Below, piece by piece: positions 7,478 to 15,323 of a stretch of 18,135 nucleotides of DNA. The notes under the pieces were generated by a model, which worked only from the letters and a program-made list of their open reading frames with translations, ran no database searches and was not told where the DNA came from. The DNA comes from Vicinamibacteria bacterium. GTDB lineage: Bacteria > Acidobacteriota > Vicinamibacteria > Vicinamibacterales > UBA2999. The position numbers and the translations under genes were made by a program. Each line of letters opens with the position of its first letter. The stretch's first letter is position 1. Location of the stretch: contig JAICQE010000081.1 of assembly GCA_025938035.1 (NCBI GenBank), positions 1 through 18,135 on the forward strand, written 5' to 3'.

Positions 7478-8251
7478 ATGCGATCCAGGCTTCATCGTCT
7501 GTTCACGGGCGGTACCCTCGCGTTGACGGCCGCCGCGGCGCTGACCGTGGCGGCATGCGGCAGGAGCGAGGAAGCACCACCGCCACCGGCCGCCGTCAGC
7601 AATCCCGTCGATCCGGCGACGGCCGGCGCCATCACGGGGCTCGTCACGTTCGAGGGCACGCCGCCCGCGTCGGAGCCCATCTCGATGGACTCCGACCCCT
7701 ACTGTGAGAAACAGCCGCAGAACCGGACCGAGACCGTGGTCGTCGGCGAGGGTTCCGGGCTTCAGAACGTATTCGTATACGTGAAGGACGGACTTGGCGA
7801 TCGTGTCTTTCCCGTGCCGTCAACGGCCGTCGTCCTCGACCAGAAAGGCTGCCGTTACGTGCCGCACGTTCTCGGCATCCAGGTCGGCCAGCCGCTGGAG
7901 CTTCGCAGCAGCGACAACACGCTGCACAACATTCACGCCGTCCCGCAGCAGAATCGCGAGTTCAACAGAGCGCTTCAGCTGACGGGCATGAAGCATACGC
8001 ACACCTTCAGCACCAAGGAGGTGATGGTGCCGTTCAAGTGCGACGTCCATAAATGGATGAGCGCATACGTCGGCGTGCTCGACCATCCGTTTCATGCCGT
8101 GACGACTGGGAATGGCCGGTTCGAACTGAAGGGGCTGCCGCCGGGCACCTACACCATCGAGGCGTGGCACGAGAAGCTCGGGACACAGACACAGATGGTC
8201 ACGATTGGCGAGAAACAAACCAGCGACGTCGCGTTTACGTTCAAGGGCTAG
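7478..8251 (+). CDS. Cupredoxin-like lipoprotein with type 1 copper-site signature
   Basis: A 257-residue predicted lipoprotein. Residues 1-26 are a signal peptide ending in lipobox LTVAAC with Cys27 as the lipidated residue, then a proline-rich linker. The body holds SDNTLHNIHA (145-154) and VPFKCDVHKWM (184-194). His150 or His153, then Cys188, His191 and Met194 reproduce the His...Cys-x2-His-x2-Met ligand set of type 1 blue-copper centres. The tail, NGRFELKGLPPGTYTIEAW (212-230), resembles carboxypeptidase-regulatory-like beta-sandwiches. It is not a CuA protein, since the CxxxC motif is absent. Its TAG shares a base with the GTG of ctaA, so it is the first gene of a heme A/oxidase-assembly operon. 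Electron transfer or copper delivery to an oxidase are the likely roles (inference). The start has GGGAG upstream. Confidence 0.8.
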   Translation: MRSRLHRLFTGGTLALTAAAALTVAACGRSEEAPPPPAAVSNPVDPATAGAITGLVTFEGTPPASEPISMDSDPYCEKQPQNRTETVVVGEGSGLQNVFVYVKDGLGDRVFPVPSTAVVLDQKGCRYVPHVLGIQVGQPLELRSSDNTLHNIHAVPQQNREFNRALQLTGMKHTHTFSTKEVMVPFKCDVHKWMSAYVGVLDHPFHAVTTGNGRFELKGLPPGTYTIEAWHEKLGTQTQMVTIGEKQTSDVAFTFKG

Positions 8252-9261
8252 TGGCACTCAGGCTCTACACGCGATTCGTCGCATTTTCGACCGCCGTGCT
8301 CATCTTTGCCGGCGGCCTGGTGACGAGCACCGGGTCGGGATTATCCGTCCCGGACTGGCCGAACACCTATGGCTGGTTCATGTTCACGTTCCCGCTGGAA
8401 AAGATGGTGGGCGGGATTCGCTACGAACATTCGCATCGCCTGATCGCCAGCACGGTCGGATTCCTGATCCTTGTCCTCGCGGTCTGGTTATGGCGCGTCG
8501 AGCCGCGGCGTTGGGTGCGGCGGCTCGGATACATCGCGCTGGCCGCCGTGATCACGCAGGGACTCCTTGGCGGCATCACCGTGCTGTGGTACCTGCCGGA
8601 TCCGATCTCGATTGCCCATGCCGGTCTTGCGCAAATCGTCTTCTGCCTGACGACCGCCATCGCGCTGTTCACGTCGCGCAGCTGGGCGAGCGGGGCCTCG
8701 CAGCCGGTTGACGACTCCATGCTGCGGCGGCTGACGGTCGTGACGACCGCGTGGATCTATGTGCAGATTCTGATTGGCGCCGTGATGCGGCACACGGATG
8801 CAGGGCTGGCGATTCCCGACTTTCCTCTCGCGTTCGGACAGCTGATTCCGCCGCAGTGGGATCCGAAGATCGCCATTCACTTTGCCCATCGCGTCGGAGC
8901 GCTGGTGGCCAGCGCGTTGATCCTCGCGACAGCCGGTCACGTCTTCTACCATCACCGACGCGGCGGCGCCCTCGTGCGCCCGTCGGCGCTCCTGCTCTTG
9001 CTCCTCGCGGCTCAGATCACGCTCGGCGCGCTCACCGTGCTGACGGCCAGGCACTACGTCATCAACTCGCTGCACGTCGTGACCGGCGCCTCCGTGCTCG
9101 TCACGTCGCTCGTGTTGACGTTGCGCGCGCACCAATCGCGCCTCGGCGCACTTGGCGCAGGCACGGCTGCTGCGTCCATCGGCGTGGGGCGGGTGCCGCC
9201 TGAGCGGGGCGCCTTCGAAGGCGGACCCGCCGGGCCGACCAGGACAGGCGCGCGCGCATGA
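8251..9261 (+). CDS. ctaA: Heme A synthase
   Basis: A 336-residue integral membrane protein of the COX15/CtaA family, which oxidises the C8 methyl of heme O to the formyl of heme A. Eight hydrophobic segments form two similar four-helix halves. The four axial histidine sites are visible: EHSHR (59-63) and IAHAG (His123) in the first half, FAHRVG (His213) and SLHVVTG (His275) in the second. The opening GGLVTSTGSGLSVPDWP (21-37) and its counterpart MRHTDAGLAIPDFP (179-192) are family hallmarks. The start is GTG overlapping the upstream TAG by one base (TAGTG), with AAGGG just before. The stop overlaps the ctaB ATG (ATGA). After residue about 300 there is a hydrophilic Gly/Ala/Pro-rich tail of about 36 residues not expected in the family; a palindromic repeat lies in it. 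Confidence 0.95.
   Translation: MALRLYTRFVAFSTAVLIFAGGLVTSTGSGLSVPDWPNTYGWFMFTFPLEKMVGGIRYEHSHRLIASTVGFLILVLAVWLWRVEPRRWVRRLGYIALAAVITQGLLGGITVLWYLPDPISIAHAGLAQIVFCLTTAIALFTSRSWASGASQPVDDSMLRRLTVVTTAWIYVQILIGAVMRHTDAGLAIPDFPLAFGQLIPPQWDPKIAIHFAHRVGALVASALILATAGHVFYHHRRGGALVRPSALLLLLLAAQITLGALTVLTARHYVINSLHVVTGASVLVTSLVLTLRAHQSRLGALGAGTAAASIGVGRVPPERGAFEGGPAGPTRTGARA
9206..9233. repeat. Palindromic element in the 3' end of ctaA
   Basis: CGCCTTCGAAGGCG (9210-9223) is a perfect 14-bp palindrome, and GGCGG/CCGCC (9220-9224 and 9227-9231) forms a second overlapping small stem. Both lie in the low-complexity tail of ctaA, outside its membrane core. It resembles REP-like elements, but only one copy is visible in the window. 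Confidence 0.4.
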
Positions 9262-10187
9262 AACCGGGCGCGCCGGCGGCCGGCGTTCATCCACACGGAG
9301 CGGCGCGACCCGATGCGTCCGTCGCGGTACACCGGCTCGCCGATTTCGTTGCGCTGACCAAGCCGCGGCTGAATCTTCTGGTTCTGGTGACCACGCTTGC
9401 CGGTCTGTATCTGGCGTCGCCGGCCGGCGTTGAAGTGACCCTGCTGGTGAACACACTGGTTGGGACAGCCCTGGTTGCGGGCGGAGCCGCCGCGCTCAAC
9501 CAGGTGTGGGAACGCCGCACGGACGCGCTCATGCGGCGAACCAGCACGCGGCCGCTGCCTCGGGGCCGGCTCGGGACCGGCGAAGGCGCCTCGTTTGGGG
9601 TGGTCCTCTCCGCCATCGGGCTCGCGCAACTCGCCATTGCCGTCAACGCCACCGCTGCCGCCGTCGCCGGATGGACACTGATCAGTTACGTCCTGGTCTA
9701 CACACCGCTGAAACTGCGCACGCCGCTGGCGACGCTCGTCGGCGCGATTCCGGGGGCGCTGCCACCGGTGATCGGATGGAGCGCGGCAACCGGACGCATC
9801 TCGCTCGAGGCGCTGGTCCTCTTCGGCATCGTCTTCTTCTGGCAGATGCCGCACTTCCTGGCGATCGCCTGGCTCTATCGCGATGACTACGCCAACGCCG
9901 CCATTCCTTTATTGCCGGTCCTCGAACCCGACGGACGCCGCACCGGTCAGCAGGCGCTGGTCTACTCGGCAGCTCTCTGGCCGGTCAGCCTGTTGCCCGC
10001 CGCCGTCGGCCTTGCCGGCGTCCCGTACATGATGGTGGCCACTGTGCTGGGGCTGCTGTTCGTGTGGCTCGCGCTCCGCTTCGCGCGCGCACGTTCGATG
10101 GCAACGGCACGCGCACTGTTTCTGTTCTCCATCACGTACCTGCCGCTCCTCCTCGGCGCGCTCGTTGCCGATCGGCTCTGGCTCTGA
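9258..10187 (+). CDS. ctaB: Protoheme IX farnesyltransferase (heme O synthase)
   Basis: A 309-residue UbiA-superfamily membrane prenyltransferase (COX10/CtaB) that adds a farnesyl group to heme b to make heme O, the substrate of CtaA. The core begins at FVALTKPRLNLL (30-41). The first prenyl-diphosphate/metal motif is NQVWERRTDALMRRTSTRPLP (81-101), with Glu85 and Asp89 in the acidic positions; Glu there also occurs in some family members. The second conserved block is FFWQMPHFLAIAWLYRDDY (193-211). About nine hydrophobic segments follow the family pattern. The first 25 or so residues are a non-conserved Ala/Pro/His-rich extension. The ATG overlaps the ctaA stop by 4 bp, implying translational coupling. 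The next gene starts 13 bp downstream. Confidence 0.95.
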   Translation: MKPGAPAAGVHPHGAARPDASVAVHRLADFVALTKPRLNLLVLVTTLAGLYLASPAGVEVTLLVNTLVGTALVAGGAAALNQVWERRTDALMRRTSTRPLPRGRLGTGEGASFGVVLSAIGLAQLAIAVNATAAAVAGWTLISYVLVYTPLKLRTPLATLVGAIPGALPPVIGWSAATGRISLEALVLFGIVFFWQMPHFLAIAWLYRDDYANAAIPLLPVLEPDGRRTGQQALVYSAALWPVSLLPAAVGLAGVPYMMVATVLGLLFVWLALRFARARSMATARALFLFSITYLPLLLGALVADRLWL

Positions 10188-10200
10188 CGCGGCACCCCCG

Positions 10201-10614
10201 ATGGAGATCGCCGACCTCCCGACGCTGAACGCGAGTCTCAACGCGCTGGCATCGGTCTTTCTGGTTGCCGGTTACGTGATGATTCGCAGCCGGCGGATCG
10301 ACGCTCATCGGCGCTGCATGCTGTCGGCACTCGGAACGTCGGCGCTGTTCTTGATCAGCTACGTCATCTATCACGCCAACGCCGGGTCGGTCCCGTTCCG
10401 TGGCACCGGCGCCGTGCGCGTCGTCTACTTTGCCGTCCTGATTCCCCACATCATCCTGGCGGCGGCAATCCTGCCGCTGGCACTGGTTACGACCGCACGC
10501 GGACTCCGCGGCGACTACACGCGTCATGTGCGCATCGCGCGCTGGACCCTGCCCGTGTGGTTGTACGTGTCGGTGACGGGCGTAATTGTCTACCTCATGC
10601 TGTATCACCTGTAG
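10201..10614 (+). CDS. DUF420 membrane protein (CtaM-like, oxidase maturation)
   Basis: A 137-residue protein with four hydrophobic segments, at about residues 12-28, 43-58, 73-95 and 116-135. It matches the DUF420 family in layout: an opening LPTLNASLNA, then IDAHRRCM (His36), YHANAG (His58), LIPHIILA (His83) and RHVRIARW (His109), closing with TGVIVYLMLY. Four histidines spread over the loops and helices suggest heme or metal contact. A DUF420 relative, CtaM, is required for maturation of heme-copper oxidases in Gram-positive bacteria, and its place after ctaA and ctaB here fits that role. I start at the ATG at 10201, which gives the usual family length; a start further upstream would overlap ctaB. 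Confidence 0.85.
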   Translation: MEIADLPTLNASLNALASVFLVAGYVMIRSRRIDAHRRCMLSALGTSALFLISYVIYHANAGSVPFRGTGAVRVVYFAVLIPHIILAAAILPLALVTTARGLRGDYTRHVRIARWTLPVWLYVSVTGVIVYLMLYHL

Positions 10615-10616
10615 AA

Positions 10617-10681
10617 CAGGCCTCAGGGCTCAGGCCTCAGGAATCAGATAAGAGTTGAGGATCGGGTGATTGAGGACCGGG
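10617..10681. repeat. Heptamer tandem repeat and short direct repeat in an intergenic gap
   Basis: The gap after the DUF420 gene starts with four near-identical 7-mers: GGCCTCA, GGGCTCA, GGCCTCA, GGAATCA (10619-10646). It continues with two copies of TTGAGGAYCGGG (10655-10666 and 10670-10681, 11 of 12 identical). AGGCCT occurs twice (10618-10623, 10632-10637) and could pair. No coding potential is seen here. It is the only such repeat in the window. Confidence 0.6.
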
Positions 10682-10708
10682 GGTAAGATGTTCGCCCGGA
10701 GGACAAGT

Positions 10709-11371
10709 ATGGTCCGATGCCTGCGCGTCGTCATCGTCGTGGTAAGCGCCCTCTGGCTGGCGGTGCCCGCCTCTGCACAAACAGCCAGGGCGACGGGTAC
10801 GGTTCGCGACATCGACGGCAAGCCGATCAAGGGCGCCACGATTCGTGCGGCGAATCCGGACCTGCAGCCGCGTGTAGGAATCACCACCTCCGACTCCAAG
10901 GGCCGCTGGGCGATGATCGGGCTGCGCATCGGTGTCTTCACCTTCGTTGTCGATGCCCCCGGGTTCGTTGCCATACAGGCCGAGGCGATGGTGCGCACGG
11001 CGGCGACGCCGCCGCTGGACTTCGTACTGACGCCTGAACCCGGGCTGACGCCCGGCGCACTGCCGTCCAACATCCAGGCGCAGATTGGAGCGGCAAACAT
11101 GCTGCGCGAACAGGGTCGCATCGATCAGGCGATCACCACCTACGAGCAGATTCGCGCGAAGCACGCGAGCCTCACGACACTCAACCTCGTGATTGCCGCC
11201 ACCTATCGGCGCAAGGCGGCGCTCGAGTCGGACCCAGTGGCGCGGCGCGCGGCGCTCGACCGCGCGATCGAGTCCTACACTGAAATGCTCAAGGTCGAGC
11301 CGGACAACGAACACGCCAAGACGGAGCTGGCCGCGGCACGCGCCGAGGCGGCAGCCGTAAATCCCGGTTAA
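10709..11371 (+). CDS. Secreted carboxypeptidase-regulatory-like domain plus TPR protein
   Basis: A 220-residue exported protein. Residues 1-24 are a signal peptide ending in VPASA-Q. Residues about 27-107 form a beta-sandwich of the carboxypeptidase-regulatory-like type: GTVRDIDGKPIKGATIRA (30-47), TTSDSKGRWAMIGL (59-72) and VDAPGFVA (81-88). After a Pro/Gly linker, residues about 122-205 are helical with TPR-like spacing (GRIDQAITTYEQI, then AIESYTEMLKVEPDN). I chose the ATG at 10709 because GGAGG (10698-10702) stands 6 nt before it and the signal peptide begins properly there; upstream in-frame starts lack this. The stop shares a base with the ATG of the sulfatase-fold/TPR gene (TAATG), so the two are translationally coupled and probably work together in the periplasm. 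Molecular function is unknown. Confidence 0.8.
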   Translation: MVRCLRVVIVVVSALWLAVPASAQTARATGTVRDIDGKPIKGATIRAANPDLQPRVGITTSDSKGRWAMIGLRIGVFTFVVDAPGFVAIQAEAMVRTAATPPLDFVLTPEPGLTPGALPSNIQAQIGAANMLREQGRIDQAITTYEQIRAKHASLTTLNLVIAATYRRKAALESDPVARRAALDRAIESYTEMLKVEPDNEHAKTELAAARAEAAAVNPG

Positions 11372-13503
11372 TGCCAGGTCCCTCGCGCAAACTGCGGCCG
11401 TGGGTGGCCGCGGGCATCGTGTCGGCGTTGGCGATCGCGGTGGCGGGTTCGGCAGCCGCCGGCTGGTGGTTCGCCCGCGAGTCTCCGCCGCATCAGGGAC
11501 CGATCGTAATCATCTCCGTCGACCGCATGCCGGCGACCGCCCTGCCGGTTTATGGAGCGCCGAGCACGGACACTCCGGCGATCGATCTGCTGGCGTCTGA
11601 CGCGGTGGTCTTCGAACACGCGTACGCGCAATCGCCGCAGACGCTTCCCGCTCACGCGTCGCTCCTTTCAGGTCAACTGCCGCTGCACCACGGCGTGCGC
11701 GATGACGCGGGCTTCGTCCTCAAGGAGGACGTGCAGACGCTTGCCGAAATGCTGCGAAATCGCGGCTTCGCGACGGGCGCGGCGGTCTCGTCGTTCCTGC
11801 TCCGGCCCGACACCGGAGTCGCCCAGGGATTCCGTTTCTACGACGCGGAACTTCCCGACAGCGCCGCCGCGGACAGCGAGCCGGTCCTCGTGCGCAGCGC
11901 GTCCGAAACGCTCGACGCCGCCGAGACCTGGATGCGCCTGCAGGACGGCAGGCGCTTTTTCCTCTTCGTCCAGGTCGATCGGCGCGACGCCGACACGGCC
12001 GTCACCCGCTTGACTGCACTGCTCAAGAGCCGGGATCTGTACGACGGCGGCACGATCATCCTGGTTGGCGATCGCGGCGAGGAACCATCGCAGACGCTCG
12101 ACGACGCGGCGATACGCGTCCCGTTGATCGTGAAGCAGCCCAACAACGAGGGTGCGGGCCGGCGCGTTGACGGCCCGGTCCAGCACATCGATCTGGTGCC
12201 CACCGTGCTCGACCTCGTTCGTGCCCCCGTCCCCGGTTCGCTGACCGGCCGATCGCTGCGCGCCGTGCTCACGGATGACGAAGCGACGCTGAGCGATCGA
12301 CCGCTGTATGCGGAATGGCTCTCACCGTATTTCAGCTTCGGCGGCCATGCCGTCTATGCGATGACGACCGGCGTGTACCGATACGTTCACGGCGCGAACG
12401 AAGAACTGACACCGCTCGCGTCCACTCCCGTGGATCCGTCCGGAACGGCCACGCAGACGGCACGGCTGCGCGATGAGCTGGATCGGTTGACTGCCGCCGC
12501 AACGCCGGTACTGCCCGCACGGATTGCGCCGGCCGACGAGGAACGCCTCGCGCTGCTCGGCTACCTGGCGAGGCCGCACGTGTCCGTCGTGCCACCATCG
12601 TTGTCGTGGCAGGCTCAGGCGCTCTTGATCAACCAGCATCGGGCCGCAGCCCTGCTGATCGGCCAGAAGAAATACTCCGCAGGCATCCGCGCGCTCCAGG
12701 CGATTGTCGACGCACATCCGGAACTTGCGGTCGTCCAGTACCAATTGGCGTCGGCGCTGATGCGGGCGGGCCGGCTCGATGAGGCGATCTCCGTGCTGCA
12801 GGACGCTCGCGCGCGCCAGCCGGACGAGGCGGACTTCGCCCTGGCCCTCGCCGACGCGCTGATGCGCGCCGGCCGCGTCGACGAGTCGCTCGAGCAGGTG
12901 GACGAAGCGATCGTGCTCGCGAAGGCGGGCGAGCCGGCCACGCGCGCAGCGGCGCACGAGCTCGCGGCGCGGATTGCCCTCGCGCGGAACGACGCCGAGG
13001 CTGCGACCCTGCACGCGAAGGCTGCCCAGGAGGCAGATCCTGCGCTGCCGGTCGAGCCGTTCGTCCGCGGACGCCTGCTGTACAACGACGCGAAGTACGA
13101 GGAGGCTGCCGCTGCCTTTCAGGAGGCGGCGACGATGGCCCGGGCGCAGAAACGAAACATCCCCGATCTGTTTCTCTACCTGGGCGAGTCGCTCGCGCAT
13201 CTCGATCGCTATGCCGAAGCCGAGGCGCAGTATCGCGAGGAGTTGAAGAGCTTCCCGCGCAGCGTCCATGTCTATTCCCGGCTGGCGATGCTGTACGCGG
13301 CAACGAAGCGCCAGGAGGCGGTCGAGGACGTGCTGAACGAACTGGTCGCCGCCACGCCGACGCCCGAGAGCTACGCCGTTGCGGTCCGTCTGTGGACGAT
13401 TGTCGGGGACCCGAAGCGCGCCGAGGCGCTCAGGTCGGATGCGCGGGCCCGCTTCCGCGGCGATCCGTCGCTGGCGCTCCTCGGGAAGGATGCGCGGCGA
13501 TAA
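11371..13503 (+). CDS. Degenerate sulfatase/alkaline-phosphatase-fold protein fused to TPRs
   Basis: A 710-residue protein with an N-terminal membrane anchor (about 11-34), a sulfatase-like domain (about 43-400) and a TPR array (about 415-690). Fold markers are IVIISVDRMPA (Asp51), QTLPAHASLLSG (90-101), GVRDDAGFVL (108-117) and AIRVPLIVKQP (247-257). Thr91 sits where sulfatases carry Cys or Ser. The metal-binding DHGE of active relatives is GDRGE (233-237), so His is replaced by Arg, and the following GEHG block is missing. The substrate loop usually written DPHxPY is also missing: FLFVQVDRRDADTAV (197-211) runs straight on. I infer a non-catalytic scaffold or binding protein. Two or more clear TPR pairs (YQLASALMRAGRLDEAI and ALADALMRAGRVDESL) support protein-protein contact. 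Its 3' end overlaps the convergent flippase-like gene by 74 bp. Confidence 0.85.
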   Translation: MPGPSRKLRPWVAAGIVSALAIAVAGSAAAGWWFARESPPHQGPIVIISVDRMPATALPVYGAPSTDTPAIDLLASDAVVFEHAYAQSPQTLPAHASLLSGQLPLHHGVRDDAGFVLKEDVQTLAEMLRNRGFATGAAVSSFLLRPDTGVAQGFRFYDAELPDSAAADSEPVLVRSASETLDAAETWMRLQDGRRFFLFVQVDRRDADTAVTRLTALLKSRDLYDGGTIILVGDRGEEPSQTLDDAAIRVPLIVKQPNNEGAGRRVDGPVQHIDLVPTVLDLVRAPVPGSLTGRSLRAVLTDDEATLSDRPLYAEWLSPYFSFGGHAVYAMTTGVYRYVHGANEELTPLASTPVDPSGTATQTARLRDELDRLTAAATPVLPARIAPADEERLALLGYLARPHVSVVPPSLSWQAQALLINQHRAAALLIGQKKYSAGIRALQAIVDAHPELAVVQYQLASALMRAGRLDEAISVLQDARARQPDEADFALALADALMRAGRVDESLEQVDEAIVLAKAGEPATRAAAHELAARIALARNDAEAATLHAKAAQEADPALPVEPFVRGRLLYNDAKYEEAAAAFQEAATMARAQKRNIPDLFLYLGESLAHLDRYAEAEAQYREELKSFPRSVHVYSRLAMLYAATKRQEAVEDVLNELVAATPTPESYAVAVRLWTIVGDPKRAEALRSDARARFRGDPSLALLGKDARR

Positions 13504-14419
13504 GCGCGAGACCGACCCCGACCCAGAACACACTGCGCACTTTCTTGATCAGGGCAAGCACCACCCCGGTGGCCGTTGGCAGTCCGAGGATGGTCGCCAT
13601 TCCGCCTGACACCACCTCGTCCACCCCGAGGCGGAACGGAACGAACTTGAAGGCGATGATGATGGCGCGATCCAGCGCGCTGAACACGATCGCCTCGGGA
13701 ACGCTTGGCGGCTCCGGCAGCACCCACCGCAGGATCAGGTAAACCTCCGTGACGGCAAGAACCTGAAACAGCAGGTCGAGTCCGAAGACCGGCCACAGTC
13801 GCGCAGGGTTTCCGGCGGAGAATGCAAATACCTGTTCGCGTAATGAGGCCAGCCGGGCACGCCAGGGCGGCCGCTCGCCCCACTCCGGTTTCCAGGTCCC
13901 CCCGATCAGACGGATGGCGCCCAGGACGCCGATGACGATCGCCGCGAGCGCCGCAAGCGCGATCTCCCGCAAGCCGAAGCTGAGGGGCACGTTCGCGAGC
14001 AGCACGACGAGCCCGACGGCGATCATGGTGGCGGCGGACGTCGAGTAGACGACGAAGTCCACCGCCAGCGATGACGCAGCCTCACGGGTTGCCAGCCGGT
14101 GGCGGATCAGGAAGAGCTTCGTGGGTTCGCTGGCAAGAAGCCCCAGCGGTGTGACGTTTCCGACGGAGTCACCCGACAGATACGCAGCGAACGCCTGGCC
14201 GAGCGAGAACCTGGCATGGGGCGGGATACAAAGACGCCACGCAGCGGCGCGCAGGACGAAGCGCAGGCCCGACAGGATGAGAATCGGGATGAACCCCCAG
14301 CCGACGCGTTGGATGCCGCTGACGACATTGTCCCAGCCGACGCTGCGGATGGCGTAGGCGAAAAGAAGGGCACCGACCAGCGCCGCCGCAACCGGAACAA
14401 GCAGGCGGCGGCGCGTCAT
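13430..14419 (-). CDS. Flippase-like / LPG-synthase transmembrane-domain family protein
   Basis: A 329-residue polytopic membrane protein with about eight hydrophobic segments. The conserved family blocks are GNVTPLGLLASEPTK (87-101) and FKFVPFRLGVDE (257-268), characteristic of the TIGR00374/UPF0104 family, related to the membrane part of lysylphosphatidylglycerol synthases. Members are thought to move lipids or lipid-linked sugars across the membrane, but substrates are mostly unknown. Residues from about 310 (HPSRGAPATDRRGSGPAHPT) are a low-complexity tail antisense to the C-terminal codons of the sulfatase-fold/TPR gene; the membrane core ends before it. It starts 84 bp after atpF on the same strand and has a palindromic stem in between, so it may be a separate transcript. 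A catalytic aminoacyltransferase domain is absent. Confidence 0.82.
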   Translation of the reverse strand: MTRRRLLVPVAAALVGALLFAYAIRSVGWDNVVSGIQRVGWGFIPILILSGLRFVLRAAAWRLCIPPHARFSLGQAFAAYLSGDSVGNVTPLGLLASEPTKLFLIRHRLATREAASSLAVDFVVYSTSAATMIAVGLVVLLANVPLSFGLREIALAALAAIVIGVLGAIRLIGGTWKPEWGERPPWRARLASLREQVFAFSAGNPARLWPVFGLDLLFQVLAVTEVYLILRWVLPEPPSVPEAIVFSALDRAIIIAFKFVPFRLGVDEVVSGGMATILGLPTATGVVLALIKKVRSVFWVGVGLALIAAHPSRGAPATDRRGSGPAHPT

Positions 14420-14440
14420 CGCTAGCGCTGGGTCCTTCCC

Positions 14441-14459
14441 AAAATCAGCTGCCGGCAGC
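14441..14459 (-). terminator. Possible weak terminator after atpF
   Basis: Read on the minus strand, the gap between atpF and the flippase-like gene has GCTGCCGGCAGC (14459-14448), a perfect 12-bp palindrome, followed directly by TGATTTT. The stem is GC-rich but the loop is only the palindrome centre and the T tract is short. A second inverted pair, CCAGTT/AACTGG, lies just upstream. It could equally be a regulatory hairpin. Confidence 0.3.
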
Positions 14460-14503
14460 CCGAGGTTCGTTGCTGACGGTACGCTTCCAGTTGAGACACA
14501 CCA

Positions 14504-15010
14504 TTAACTGGGGCGGGTGTTTTCGATCTGCCGGAACGTATCCTCGATCAGCCGCTCGTTGTCTTCCTTCGACACGTTGCGCTGGAGGATTTTGGACGCG
14601 ATCGCCACCGAGAACTCGACCGCTTCGGCGCGAATCTGCTGGAGCGCGCGCGAGGTCTCCATCTCGATGCGCCGTTCGGCGTTCTTGACGATGGTCGCGG
14701 CCTCGGCCTGCGCCTTCTCCTTCATCTCGTCGCGGAAGCGATTCGCGTCCTCGCGCGTACGCCCGAGGATCGTGTCGGCCTCCGCGCGCGCATCCGCCAG
14801 CATCTTCGCCGACTCGCCGCGGAGGCGCTGCAGCTCCTCGCGCGCCTGCCGCGCATCGTCCAGCGACTTGCGAATCGAGTCTTCGCGCGCCGCCAGGGTG
14901 GCCTTCAATGGCTTCCACGCCAGGTAGTTGAAGGCGACGAGCAGCAGCAGAAACGTGACGATGGTCCAGATGTAGAGCCCGACGTCGGGCGCGACCAGCG
15001 GATTAGTCAT
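14504..15010 (-). CDS. atpF: ATP synthase Fo subunit b
   Basis: A 168-residue subunit of the peripheral stalk. One N-terminal membrane segment (GLYIWTIVTFLLLLVAFNYLAW, about residues 11-32) is followed by LKATLAAREDSIRKSLDDA and a long charged, Ala-rich helix with few breaks up to about residue 150. This is the dimeric coiled-coil of subunit b, which ties Fo to F1. The length is normal. Only one b-type gene is present, so a b/b' heterodimer is not indicated in this window. It is the last gene of the cluster; the delta, alpha, gamma, beta and epsilon genes that commonly follow are absent, a flippase-like gene coming next. It begins 19 bp after atpE, with only a weak ribosome site. Confidence 0.95.
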   Translation of the reverse strand: MTNPLVAPDVGLYIWTIVTFLLLLVAFNYLAWKPLKATLAAREDSIRKSLDDARQAREELQRLRGESAKMLADARAEADTILGRTREDANRFRDEMKEKAQAEAATIVKNAERRIEMETSRALQQIRAEAVEFSVAIASKILQRNVSKEDNERLIEDTFRQIENTRPS

Positions 15011-15029
15011 GAGTGCACTCGACGCCCCG

Positions 15030-15323
<294 letters not shown>

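Noticed and set aside
10617..10681. Heptamer repeat considered as a CRISPR array
   Set aside because: Units are 7 bp with no unique spacers, and no cas genes are nearby.
12322..13533. A 403-codon open frame on the minus strand inside the TPR gene
   Set aside because: Arg/Gly-rich shadow of the TPR array on the opposite strand; no domain recognised and no ribosome site.
15011..15029. GAGTGCACTC palindrome just before atpF considered as an operator
   Set aside because: A single 10-bp palindrome in a 19-bp within-operon gap has no supporting second site and is easily due to chance.
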